A DNA stretch of 64,000 nucleotides. It comes from Lineus longissimus (lineage: Eukaryota; Nemertea; Pilidiophora; Heteronemertea; Lineidae). Location: positions 8,186,001 to 8,250,000 of the forward strand of contig NC_088317.1 in assembly GCF_910592395.1 (NCBI RefSeq). The letters run 5' to 3'. Shown piece by piece: positions 1 to 10,001 of the stretch. A model generated the notes under the pieces. It was not told where the DNA came from. It did not search any database and saw only the letters and a program-made list of their open reading frames with translations. Position numbers and translations under genes: made by a program. The first letter of the stretch is position 1. Every line of letters starts with the position of its first letter.

Positions 1-2226
1 CCGAATCGGTGTAGGAGTCTTTTGTGAGGGCACCAGGGGTACGTCCCAGAGTTGCAAAGGGTGACGAACGTATAGCAAGTAGTAAGGGGAGAACGTCGTA
101 CTCTGCGTGCAAGGTGAGGTATTATATCCGAAGCAAATACCCGGTAGGTACTCATCCCAGTCATCCTGATGATCAGTCACGTAGAGGGAGAGAGCAGACG
201 CAATGGTGCGGTTGAGGCGCTCTACTAGTTCTTGTGACATTGGGTGGTAGCTGGTGGAATGTACTTTGGAGATGCCGCAAATCTTGCATAATTCGGTGAT
301 CAGCTTGCTGCGGAAGTCCGCAGCCTGGTCCGACTGGAGGGTGCGGAAGGCACCGTAACGACAGATGATTTCCCTGAAGAGGATGTCGGCTATCTCCTTG
401 GCGGTTTGTGTACGCATTGGTGTACAGACGGCAAACTTGGTGAAGTGGTCCATAACTACTAGGATGTGCTTATGGCCAAGTTTGGTGGTTACCAATGGTC
501 CTTTTACATCCATGATGAGCCTCTCGAATGGTTCCGTGGAGAGGATGGGTTGAAGTGGTGCACGTCTGAGGGCTGGAGCAGTCTTACGACTTTGGCATGA
601 AACGCAGCTGACTACCCAAGATTGAACGTCCTTCCTCATTGATGGCCAGTAATAGCGGACAACCAAACGGTTGTAGGTCCTATCTCGTCCAAAATGTCCT
701 GCCGTCGGGCTCTCATGGGACCATACGAGTAGTTCCCTGCGTAAAGAGGCCGGGATGATGAGCTGTTCCATTAGTTTCTCCTTCCCACCGACACTGTCAT
801 GGGTGGCGCGTTTCAGGATTCCCTTGTCATCAAGGTAGTAGGGTTGACTTTCCTTCTTGATTGCGGCAGCCCGAGTGATGTTGGCTGGAAGCTGGCCCGA
901 CTCTATGTACTGGATATAGTCATACAGCTGCAGATCCTGTCTTTGGAGGTCACCTATGTTCTGATCAGCCATTTGGAGGTTACTGAGTACGGGAGCGTCC
1001 TCCTGGAAGGGAAGTCGGGAAATACCATCCACGACGGTGAGTGATTTGCCACTTTGGTGTTTGATGATGAAGTCATAACCATGTAGAGCTAGTGACCATC
1101 GGAGGAGTCGCTGGTTCTGGTCCTTGCACTTCATGAGCCAAACCAAAGCACGATGGTCAGTGATAGCAACGAATTGCTGGTGGGACAGGTATACATGGTA
1201 TCGCTTGACGGCTTCGACCAAGGCAAGACATTCTTTTTCTGTGGTAGAAAAAGCCCTTTCGGTTTTCGTCAGCAAGCGTCCGCCATAGCAGATAGGCCTC
1301 ATAATCCCCTCTACTTCCTGGCAGAGTTGGGAGCCGATGGACAAATTACACGCATCCGTGTAGAGGTAGTATGTCAAGTCATCCTTTGGATATGCAAGCA
1401 TTGTGGGCTCTGTCGTGAGCATTGCCTTCAGCGTCTGCATAGCCGCCTCGCATTCTTCCGACCAGGTGAAAACAACTCCCTTGCCAAGAAGGCGGGTGAA
1501 GGGAGCTACGATCTTTGAGTAGTCCTTATGGAACCTGCGGTAGTAACCAGTGATGCCCAAAAAGGATCGAACCTCTTTCACGGAAGAACATGACTTAAGT
1601 TCCGAGATGACTCTGCATTTCTCGGGGTCCATCCCGATGCCATCCTTAGAGATAATGTGACCCAGATACTTAACGACCTCTAGAGCAAAAGAACATTTTC
1701 CGGGGTGCAATTTCAACCCGGCTTTGTCAAAGCGCTCGAAGACCTGTCGGATGTGGATGAGGTGGTCCGCAAAGGACGGGCTGTGTATGATGACGTCATC
1801 AATGTAGATTAAACAGGTGGACCATAAAAGACCAGACAGGATCAGCTGCATCAAACGTTGGAAATGTGATGGGGCATTACAAAGGCCAAAGGGGAGCCGC
1901 TCGTATTCCCACAAGGACCAACCTGTTGTAAAAGCAGTGTACTGCTTAGAGGATTCTGCCAGTGGGACCTGCCAGAATCCAGAGGCGAGATCCAGGGTGG
2001 TAAATATTACGGGCGTGGTCTTTCCAAACCCAAATGATAAAGCTTCTTCGATATTCGGCAATGGGAAGGTATCGTGTGTCTGGACTTTGTTGACGGACCG
2101 GAAGTCAGTGCAGAAACGCCACGTTCCATTGCTCTTCTTGACTAGGACGATGGGGGAACTCCAAGCGCTGCGGCTAGGGCGGATGACACCCTTGGAATGC
2201 ATCTTGGCAATCTCCGTTTCGACCAT
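1..2226 (-). CDS. pol: Gypsy Pol, C-terminal part: reverse transcriptase, RNase H, integrase (partial at left edge)
   Basis: Reading the minus strand from 2226, the frame stays open to position 1. The RT opens with a segment for Trp-Ser-Ser-Pro-Ile-Val and has the catalytic YIDD box at 1795-1806. An RNase H segment with a Tyr-Thr-Asp-Ala motif lies near 1360. The integrase has the N-terminal His/His pair near 690-735, CVSC at 595-606, and three acidic residues of the catalytic core near 505 (MDVKG), 330 (SDQAAD) and 225 (VERLNR). This is the enzyme set that copies the RNA and integrates the cDNA. The frame is the same as the protease part on the other side of the MITE; removing the 754-bp element and one TA would join them. 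No inactivating stop was seen. The C-terminal end of integrase and the 3' LTR are outside the window. Confidence 0.9.
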   Translation of the reverse strand, partial: MVETEIAKMHSKGVIRPSRSAWSSPIVLVKKSNGTWRFCTDFRSVNKVQTHDTFPLPNIEEALSFGFGKTTPVIFTTLDLASGFWQVPLAESSKQYTAFTTGWSLWEYERLPFGLCNAPSHFQRLMQLILSGLLWSTCLIYIDDVIIHSPSFADHLIHIRQVFERFDKAGLKLHPGKCSFALEVVKYLGHIISKDGIGMDPEKCRVISELKSCSSVKEVRSFLGITGYYRRFHKDYSKIVAPFTRLLGKGVVFTWSEECEAAMQTLKAMLTTEPTMLAYPKDDLTYYLYTDACNLSIGSQLCQEVEGIMRPICYGGRLLTKTERAFSTTEKECLALVEAVKRYHVYLSHQQFVAITDHRALVWLMKCKDQNQRLLRWSLALHGYDFIIKHQSGKSLTVVDGISRLPFQEDAPVLSNLQMADQNIGDLQRQDLQLYDYIQYIESGQLPANITRAAAIKKESQPYYLDDKGILKRATHDSVGGKEKLMEQLIIPASLRRELLVWSHESPTAGHFGRDRTYNRLVVRYYWPSMRKDVQSWVVSCVSCQSRKTAPALRRAPLQPILSTEPFERLIMDVKGPLVTTKLGHKHILVVMDHFTKFAVCTPMRTQTAKEIADILFREIICRYGAFRTLQSDQAADFRSKLITELCKICGISKVHSTSYHPMSQELVERLNRTIASALSLYVTDHQDDWDEYLPGICFGYNTSPCTQSTTFSPYYLLYVRHPLQLWDVPLVPSQKTPTPIR

Positions 2227-2228
2227 TA

Positions 2229-2982
2229 CCAGCTATTGCGGGCCTAGCCAATTAAGCCAATTAGTGCACCTGCTTAGTTGGTCCTGGCAAACCTAATGGA
2301 AAATGCATAGGAAATATCAATAAAGTTGGCTTTTTGGGCGGGGTGTTAAAATAATCCCAACTCCCGACTTCTGACACAATTCTATATATGTCTAGGTATT
2401 TACTGGCAAAATTTGGAGTGATTTGGATGGAAATTCGATGGGTCCATCTATAGGCTGAAAATTTTGGTAAATCTGTAATGCTTCACTCGTAGCCCGTATA
2501 GTGTAAATTCCTGAGAAATTGGGTTTTGGGGGCTTTTCTAGCTGCGCTAGCTCCGAAACTATACATTTGATACAAACTCCCGACTTCAGACGTGATTGAT
2601 ATAACTCTTAGGATTATATTGCCAAGATTTCAGCTTTATTGGAGGAAAATTCATAGTGTCCATAGGGGGGCTGAAAATTGGAGGATTTTCAATTTTTTCC
2701 CCAACAAATATGCGAAAAATATTACTTTCCACCTAGAATTAATCAAAATTTCGCAAACTATCATAAAGTACTTCCTTGCGACAATCATTTGTGTAGCTTT
2801 CAAAACTTTTGGCTGATTTATTTGCCCCTTAATTAGCAAAAACCAAATATTTTAGTGTTTGCATGCAACAATGCACAGGAGGCTAATTGCCAGATTAATT
2901 CACACCTGTCCAATCTCAAACAATAGGAATGATGGAGTCTCCCTCTATTCAAAACAGAGTGTGCTAGGCCTGCCATAGCTGG
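2229..2982. mobile_element. 754-bp MITE inserted in gypsy pol, TA target duplication
   Basis: The left end CCAGCTATTGCGGGCCTAGC and the reverse complement of the right end (CCAGCTATGGCAGGCCTAGC) form a terminal inverted repeat differing at two positions. TA stands directly outside each end (2227-2228 and 2983-2984). The interior is AT-rich with no convincing protein. The gypsy reading frame is intact on both sides and differs only by this insertion. Element plus one TA is 756 bp, a multiple of three, but the element carries stops in the pol frame. TA duplication suits Tc1/mariner or pogo-type mobilisation, but the family is not identified. Confidence 0.85.
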
Positions 2983-2984
2983 TA

Positions 2985-5766
2985 ATGCCACTTCACGTTG
3001 AGCTGGAGACACGCGGTAGGCCTTCTGTTTGATGGGCGGATGGCCTTGTACATCGATTTCGTGCTCGATATATGGGCAGCAACCCAAATCCTCAGGACTA
3101 TCAACAAAGAGATGCTGGAAAGCACGAAGGAGGGTACGGAGGGAGTTCCGTTGGTCTGGAAAAATGTTGCATTTCGAGAGGTCGACCTTTTCGACGGGAT
3201 GTCGTGTGTCTTCGGACGCGAGAGGGTCAGGAAGGTCGTCAGAGATAAGGTCCATAGGATCCTCGACAAGAGTTACCTCCTGGACGGATGGGGAGTCCGT
3301 AAAAGTAGCGATAGTCACTCCTACTGGGAGCGTAACGGCGGTGTGCGCTGTATTGAGGATGCTCACGGGGACCGTGCCCTCGTCCACTGTGACCAGGGAT
3401 TTGGCAACCTGGAGGCCATACCGCAGGAAGATCTTTTCCTTCATTTCTACCAGGCCCTGTGTTCCATCCCTCCTCCGGGGTGTCGTACGGACCGATAGGA
3501 GTAGCTGGCTGCGTGCGGGAATAGTCACTTCTTCGCCTAGGGAAAGTTTAACAATCTGGTGGAGGCAAATGGTACCCCGAAGAGGTATGGGAGGATCATC
3601 GTCGAAAGAGACAGTTTCGTGGGCGAGATCGATTTTGCAGCTATGTTTCTTCAGAAAGTCCATCCCTAATATGATTGGTTGTTGAAGATCAATATCCACT
3701 ACGTACATGTCTTGGAAAAGCATGCGCTCTCCAATAGAGAGGGGTACACGGATGATACCTTGAAGTGGGACTGTGGCGCCGTTGACAGCTTTGGCTGACG
3801 GTAGGTCCGAGGGCCGACGCGGCTGAAGGCGTAATATCTCGTTGCTGATGCAGAGAGATGAGGATACGATGGATAGGGCTGCTCCGGTGTCGATTAACAC
3901 ATCAAGAGGGTTATCTCCAATGGTTCCACCCACCATGTTAGCGACATTGGCCAGAATCGGGCAATGTTGGTCGCTGCTTGGTGAGGTTTGAGGTGTTGTA
4001 GAGTTCCGCTGTCTGGTGACACCCGGCGAGTCCGGTTTGGGCGCGTCGTCCTCTGGGGGTCGAACTCGGTGGGTCAAGAAGACAGGTGCATCCTCCATCT
4101 GGTCCACTGGAGATAGTGCCGAGTGTTGGATGGAAGGTTTGGCAGGAGGCAGGTGATGCCCTGATGGTGGGTCCCGTGGTGACACCGCTGGGGCTGGTTT
4201 ATGTGCAGAGCCAGACGTGGATACGGACGTTTTTGGCGATCGAGGGGGAGGTAGAGGAGCCTCCCGGCTGGCTGTTGACAAAGCGAGCAGGTCGGCCGGG
4301 GAAGTCGTCTGGTAAAGTGATGGTGGGACGAGGTCCTCCCGGCGCGTGCTGGAAACTGCTGGTTGATGATTGGATTCTGGCAAAGGAACATCAGTCAATT
4401 CCTTTGTATCGAGAGCAGCCTCCGTATCCTGTAGAGAGGAATCGAGAAGGGCGGTGTCACGGTCCTGTACCGCAGAGGAAGGGAAGCGCTCGAGCGATGA
4501 AGTTTCCCCTGTGCGGTGAAGGTCGATAAGGGGAGCCTCCATTTCTCCTGGTGGAAAGACGAGCAGGTCTGAATGTCGTGGACCCCTGTCCAAAGAGGGT
4601 GTGACCTTGGTCATTCGCTCCCCATCAGAGGAGGGCGGAAAGATATGGAACCTCTGTGGTGAGAGGGGAGAAGTAAGAGGGGGAGGACATGGGGCATCCA
4701 GGAGGGACTGTGCAACCGGGGTAGACGGAGCAGCCAAGTCCGATGAAACAGATTGAGTTTGAGGCTGTGGCGCACAAGGAGGAGTCCTGTCCTCGGTAAC
4801 AGGGCCGACGGCAACCCGAGAACTTGATGCGTCAGTAGGGAAATGCGTTTGGGTCGGAGGCTGGTGTGTTCCTGGCGAAGGGTTGACAGCGGGAGTAGAA
4901 GGTTGCATTGCTCTCTGCAAGGGTATACTCAGACTGGGGCCCAAAATCAATCGTAACTGTGAGTAGATAACACGAGCACCCGCATATTCCAAAAAGTCAG
5001 CTCCTAAGACCATATCAAGATTGATCTGGTCGCAAACATAAAAACAATGGGTCAAACTAAAATCGCTAAAGCGGAGCTTAATGGGAACAGTCCCTATCAA
5101 TGGAATGGCGTGGCTGCTGTATGAACTAACAGCACGAACTTTGCCCTCTGGAAGGCAAGAAAGATTAATGGTTGGACCCCAAAGTCTGATCAATGCAGCA
5201 GAGATCAAAGACAAACTAGTGCCACTGTCAACTAAAGCAGTAAACTTGACGCCATGCATCTCAAGATGCACGGTATTAGCTTCGGGAACCCCGCAAGTAG
5301 GCACTAAAGGGGCCAGAACTAAGGGGCTGGAAGTTGCATTTAACAAAGACACGTCCTCCTGGAAACCAATATTCCCATCGGGAAAAGGTAAAGGTGGTTG
5401 CACTGTCTGGGGCGCTGGGGCGTGGGTGATGGTATCAAGGGAGGTCAGGATCGAAGCAAGCTGAGTCTGGTAATAACTGCTACTAGTGTCCGTAAAATCA
5501 AACGCAGGTTCCGGTGAGGAGGATCTACAAGGGTTGGAATCTACCGGCTCATAGTAATCCTCATTGACCGTGGCAAAGTGCGACTCCAGGTGTTGGAGGG
5601 AGTAGGGTCCCCAATGAACGGAATGTGGCGGGTCATAATCAACCGCGCAGACTTCGTCCATATTATAATCGGACGCTGCATCAATATCAAAATCGTGTTG
5701 AAGGAAGGAGGGTCCACATAGGTCGGAATCGCCGGTCTCGTAGTTATCTATGTAGACCCCTGCTAG
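2985..5766 (-). CDS. pol: Gypsy Pol, N-terminal part with two retropepsin-like domains
   Basis: The frame is entered by -1 slippage at 5766 (first internal ATG at 5661). Counting from that ATG, one aspartic protease signature, Asp-Ser-Gly, lies at residue 145 (5221-5229), followed about 75 residues later by a VLGADFL segment. A second signature, Asp-Thr-Gly, lies at residue 591 (3883-3891), followed by ILGMDFL. In retropepsins the D(S/T)G loop carries the catalytic aspartate, and the downstream (I/V)LGxDFL is the conserved flap-side motif, so both look like complete domains. About 370 residues of Pro/Ser-rich linker separate them. After the second domain the frame continues towards RT and is cut by the MITE at 2982. 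Most gypsy elements have only one protease. Confidence 0.87.
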
Positions 5767-7256
5767 TTTAAAGGATGGTCAGGACCTGGGTGGCCCCTGG
5801 CACTGTATCGGCCGTCGCCGCCGCCCCTATCATTGGATCCGAAGGATGGACGGTCATTCCGGTTGGTGCGGCCTCTGTTTTGCCATCCCCTATTCCCACC
5901 ATTGGGATTCTGCCAATCTCTCTTGCCAGTATAAGGAGGCTGCCAATCGGGACCTGAGTTGGGGGGCTGCAGGCACCTGGATTCATGGTGGTTTTGGTGG
6001 CACCGAGGACAGACCACTCCGCCTTGTTGGTTTCGTGGATCTCGAATCTGGGGGTTGCAGGCGAGTATCCTCTCGAGATGTTGCAGTCCAGCCAGTTTGT
6101 TCTCCATCTTCTTGAGCTGGTCCATCACCTGGGTAAGACCATCTTTCCTGCCAGCATCCTGGTCCTTCGAGATACTGTTCACCGAGGGATGTTGGAGAGC
6201 GCGATCCAATTTGAGTTCGAGGTGGGCGAGTTGGGAAGCCCATGACTCGGAGCGGGGAGGTCCATCAGAGCCCATCCCTAGGGTGTTAACGGCTGGGGCA
6301 GGAGTAGGGGGGTTTAAAAGGCATGTGCTGGAATACAACCTGGCTGCAGTTTCCGCCTGTAAAAGGGTCTGGGGGGCTTGCCGCAGGACGTATTGCTTGA
6401 TGTCCGTTCGCAACCCACGGAGGAAGAAGGAGAGCTTCTCCGCCTCTGAAAGGCAGAACTCGGAACACAAGTTGGACATCACGTTGATGTATAGCTCGAC
6501 CGACTCCGTGGGAAGCATCTCCTTCTGTAAGAGAGTCTGCATCTTCAGAGCCTCCAGAGAGGGGTTGTGGAACCGCTGGAGGAATTTCTCCTTTAGGCGA
6601 GTGTAGTCGGAGCGGTCCGGCGCAGGTAACTGCCAGTACCAATTCGATGCGGAAGATCGGAGGAGTAAGGCAAAATATCCTGCCTGCTGGGTGGTTGGAA
6701 CTCCCTGCGTCTGGCAAAGCAGCTCATAGTTGCGGATGAATTCCTGGGCTGATTGGCCATAACCAAGGAAATGTGCTGGTTTGACGTTGTCCATCCGGAA
6801 CGGCCTGGGAGAATTGGTAGTAGGGGATGGTCCTTGGAGGGAAGCCTCAAGCGCTTGGATCCTGTTAAGAAGGTCAGATTCGGGCAGACATCCTTCCTTG
6901 GAGGGCTGGCGTATCGCAGCGGGGCTGGCCGGTGACTGGTCGTCGGATAGGGGCTGGCTATCCGGGACTGAAGTGGTGGCGGCATTCATCATTGGATCCG
7001 GTGGCGATGATGATGGTGTGGAGGAAGATGACAAAGGCCCGGATAACGCGCGGATGGAGGCTTTCATTGCCTCAAGTCGTGCAAGAATGGTAGATTCATT
7101 ATGATGGCCGAGGGGCTCGTAGCCCTTGGCAGAAGGCGTCGAAGTTATCGGAGCCATATAATCTGGGTCCTCATCTGGTGGAAGCGGGAGATTGGGGTGT
7201 GAAAAATGAGGAGCTGGATACATTTTACTGGATTTGGTCCTGACGGGATCGGGCAT
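5763..7256 (-). CDS. gag: Gypsy Gag (about 497 aa)
   Basis: Start chosen at the ATG 7256-7254, which begins Met-Pro-Asp-Pro-Val; an upstream GTG in the same frame lies inside the pogo terminal repeat and is not native. Residues about 170-330 have the helical retrotransposon-Gag pattern (for example a YINVMSNLCSEFCLS segment followed by FFLRGL). Residues 416-428 (5973-6011) form a variant CCHC zinc knuckle: Cys-x2-Cys, then His and a last Cys. The tail is Gly/Arg/Asn-rich, as expected for nucleocapsid RNA binding. The protein would form the cytoplasmic particle that packages element RNA. The stop TAG (5763-5765) follows directly on a slippery heptamer. A pogo element sits against the start codon, cutting off the native leader. 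Confidence 0.88.
   Translation of the reverse strand: MPDPVRTKSSKMYPAPHFSHPNLPLPPDEDPDYMAPITSTPSAKGYEPLGHHNESTILARLEAMKASIRALSGPLSSSSTPSSSPPDPMMNAATTSVPDSQPLSDDQSPASPAAIRQPSKEGCLPESDLLNRIQALEASLQGPSPTTNSPRPFRMDNVKPAHFLGYGQSAQEFIRNYELLCQTQGVPTTQQAGYFALLLRSSASNWYWQLPAPDRSDYTRLKEKFLQRFHNPSLEALKMQTLLQKEMLPTESVELYINVMSNLCSEFCLSEAEKLSFFLRGLRTDIKQYVLRQAPQTLLQAETAARLYSSTCLLNPPTPAPAVNTLGMGSDGPPRSESWASQLAHLELKLDRALQHPSVNSISKDQDAGRKDGLTQVMDQLKKMENKLAGLQHLERILACNPQIRDPRNQQGGVVCPRCHQNHHESRCLQPPNSGPDWQPPYTGKRDWQNPNGGNRGWQNRGRTNRNDRPSFGSNDRGGGDGRYSARGHPGPDHPLN
5766..5772 (-). promoter_or_regulatory. Putative -1 ribosomal frameshift site TTTAAAC at the gag stop
   Basis: The last sense codons of gag are TTA AAC, preceded by T and followed by TAG, giving T-TTA-AAC in the phase required for -1 slippage (X XXY YYZ). 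The -1 frame then reads CTA GCA GGG and stays open for 35 codons to the ATG at 5661 and on through pol. UUUAAAC is one of the best characterised -1 slip sequences. I did not identify a downstream pseudoknot or hairpin by eye. Confidence 0.82.
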
Positions 7257-7257
7257 A

Positions 7258-9997
7258 CTGTCTTCTCCCACTTAACCGAGCGCCAGGAAAATGGCTCGAA
7301 AATGACTGAGTCCAGAAACATGGCAGTCTGTAGTATTTTACGGGTGGGCTGCAAACATTCAATATGACAGCCAATTATAGTGATCAATAGATATAGGAAG
7401 ACAACCTTGTAAATGTTGTCAATTCAATAACGCCTTGTCGCGGCCAGGGCCAGTAATCCCTGTAGTCAGGGTGATGATTATTGAAGTTACGTAAGTCTAT
7501 TACAAGTCCATGTATATGGTTGACCGATCCAGAGTCTTTTAAATGAATTCATTTTATCTAATCGATTATGGAATCGTTTTCTTGAGGGGAAAATCCAATA
7601 AAGGGAACTTTCGTGTCAAATGTCACAATTGTTTTCTGCCATCTTGCTTTTACTTTGACCACGTTCTTCTGGTAAGATGCACGCAATCCGATGGAGTTTG
7701 TGGGTAGGCCAAGCAGGCACCATGATGATCTTAACGTATGGAATGGAGTATGGAGATGATGTTGACAGCCCTGACCCTGATACCACTACTGATGATGATG
7801 ATGTAGATGATGCTAACCAAGCTGTACCGAGACCATAGAAGACCATAGAAGACGGAGGAGACAACGGCAACACGGAACTGATCCACAAGGTAGTTTTTCT
7901 TCAAGCATTCTATTCCTCGCTAAATGAATTTCCTTCTTTGTTGGCCTATACTGACTGGAATAAGTCCGCTTCTGTGTCATGGACGGAAGAATAAGTCGCA
8001 TGATACATCAAAGCGACTGACCCTGACCATGCCTTTAACAATCAGTATTATTGTTCCAGGGACCTTTATTCTTAGGACTAACATTTCGTTCATACCAGTG
8101 GTCATCACCAATCAATATTTCCAAAGATGTTAAACGTGTTAGCTTTTTTATTTCAGCACAGTGGCCCGAAATGGAAAACAATTTGAACACCTGGTTCCTT
8201 GAGCGCCGAAGACTTGGTTTCCCTGTTTCCGGTGAGGATATTAAAGGGCAAGCTGGAAGAGAATTTCGGCAATGGTGGGCAGAGCTTCCGAACGAAACGA
8301 AGGCCGAAAGACAAGAACAGAGACCCCTGCTATCCCTTTTCCATGCATCTGCACATTGGCTTAGCAACTTTATGGAAAGGTGAGCTTTATTCCGCTGTTG
8401 GGTGGATCGGCCTTAACATATGGATTGTATTGGGTGAATTTTAACAATATGCAAATTCCATTTCAGGAAACAAATCAGCTATCGAAGGAAGACCAACGAT
8501 TCAAGGGAGTTACCTGACAACGCCCAGGCTTTAGTTGCCGACTACCGGGGAGATGTTGCAGACCTCATCAGTGACGCTGATTTTGATGTCATCATGAACA
8601 TGAATGAGACGTTCGTGTTGTTTGATATGGTGCCAAGATCAACAATGGAAGCGACTGGATCCCAGAATGTTGACATAAGATCATCCCAAGGCAACCCGAA
8701 ACTTGGATGCACGGTGACTCTAGTAGTTACGACAGACGGACGAAAAGGACGAGCCGAGCTCAACTTCAGAGGCTTGACACCAGATGGTGACGTCATTCGG
8801 CAGCTTCAGGCGGATGCTCCAGACAATGTGCGAGTGAGTATTGGCATAGAATACAAGTCCGTGGTTGTAGTACAGGACATGTACCTGACGTCATCAGTGC
8901 TGTCATTGACGTTCAGACATTCTAGTTAATGGTAGTTTTTTTTAGGAAAATCAGAACTTCTTTGACTAAGATTGTTGTAGGTTTATCATGGATGCAACCA
9001 AAACATTGTGCGTGTCTGACTGTTCAGAAAAGTAATGTAAATGTTCATACTTGTTGTTTGCTTTTCCAGGTAACTGGTAGTACACAGGGTTGGGCACGAC
9101 ACCAATCGCTAATCGAGTGGTTGCAGGCCCTGATTGTGCCATTTGTAGCAGGGGCCACGTTCCTGTTACTTTTAGACAGGTATCGGGCGCATCGAAATCA
9201 GCAATTTCGTGACGCAATCACCGCAGAGAATGGGACAGACACTTTTATCCCAGGACGATGTACTTCGCTGTTGCAGCCCTTGGACTTAATCGTAAACAGG
9301 AGCTTCAAGTGTCACCATTTGGAAAGTGTGGAAAATCGGCCACACCGATGATCAAGGACATTGTGAACGGATCACCAGGCGGGATGTGGTCAGGATGATC
9401 AGTCTAGGCTGGGAAAGGGTCACACAACAGACGATTATGAAGGGTTGGAGAGCCAGTGGCCTAGTTCCTGAGGACGATGACGAAGTTGGGGGAGGGGGTA
9501 GAGATGGTAAATGTTGAGCTTTAGCAGTTTGTTGAGGGGATTGAGTTTTCGGAAGGAGAAGAGGATGATAATGTTATTGATTATGACGTGTAAATCCAGT
9601 TTGGATAATAAAATTGATTGGTAAATTAATAAGTAAATCTGTTCTTTAATTCATTCGTTGACAGCAAGACTTCTTTATTGGGACATTCTGCTGACCCATG
9701 AAGCTGGCTTTATCATAGACACTAGATTAGAAATTTCTGGTCAACAAACACTATAGGCATACAACGAGGACGCTAGTCGTATTGTATTCATTCATTCAGT
9801 ACAGGACTACCCCATGTCAATGTTCATGTCTTTTATCCACTTACGTGGAAGGCATTGGCATTGCCCACGAAAAGGGAGTCAATTATCAGCTGTGGCTGTT
9901 CTTTCTAATGTTCGCCTGCCACCAGTAAAATCGGCCTATTCATTTGGACTTAGTCATTTTACGATTCAGCCGCGCTCGGTTAAGTGGGAGAAGACAG
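7258..9997 (+). mobile_element. Pogo-like DNA transposon inserted at the gypsy gag start
   Basis: The ends are inverted copies beginning CTGTCTTCTCCCACTTAACC (26 bp perfect, then a diverged continuation with AAAATGACT at about 45 bp). TA flanks both sides (7256-7257 and 9998-9999), as expected for pogo/Tc1-mariner insertion. Between them lies an intron-containing DDE transposase on the plus strand. The host sequence on the left is gag and on the right is the gypsy leader. The T of the left TA is also part of the gag ATG. Confidence 0.85.
8157..9517 (+). pseudogene. Pogo/Tigger-type transposase, three exons recognisable, damaged
   Basis: Exon 1 (8157-8379) follows TTTATTTCAG and encodes a CENP-B/Tc5-type helix-turn-helix (WPEMENNLNTWF, then a LGFPVSGEDI segment). 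Donor GTGAGC at 8380. Exon 2 (8467-8833) follows CATTTCAG and continues in phase with KQISYRRKTN, then the start of the DDE domain. Donor GTGAGT at 8834. Exon 3 (9070 onward) follows TTTTCCAG and holds LLLDRYRAH and LLQPLD, the second and third catalytic acids. The first acidic residue, in the family's NMDET box, is Asn here (AAT at 8603-8605). A frameshift near 9310-9340 separates the conserved C-terminal piece (WERVTQQTI segment, stop 9517). A possible acidic 5' exon at 7710-7890 is unsure. It probably encodes no active transposase. Confidence 0.8.
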
Positions 9998-10001
9998 TAT
10001 A

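Noticed and set aside
24-2296. Plus-strand frames across the left 2.3 kb
   Set aside because: They are antisense shadows of the gypsy RT-integrase frame, which carries all recognisable motifs.
7258-9997. Reading the 7.26/9.99-kb inverted repeat as part of the gypsy LTR or leader
   Set aside because: Exact TA flanks, a transposase between them and the continuing gypsy sequence outside fit a pogo insertion much better.
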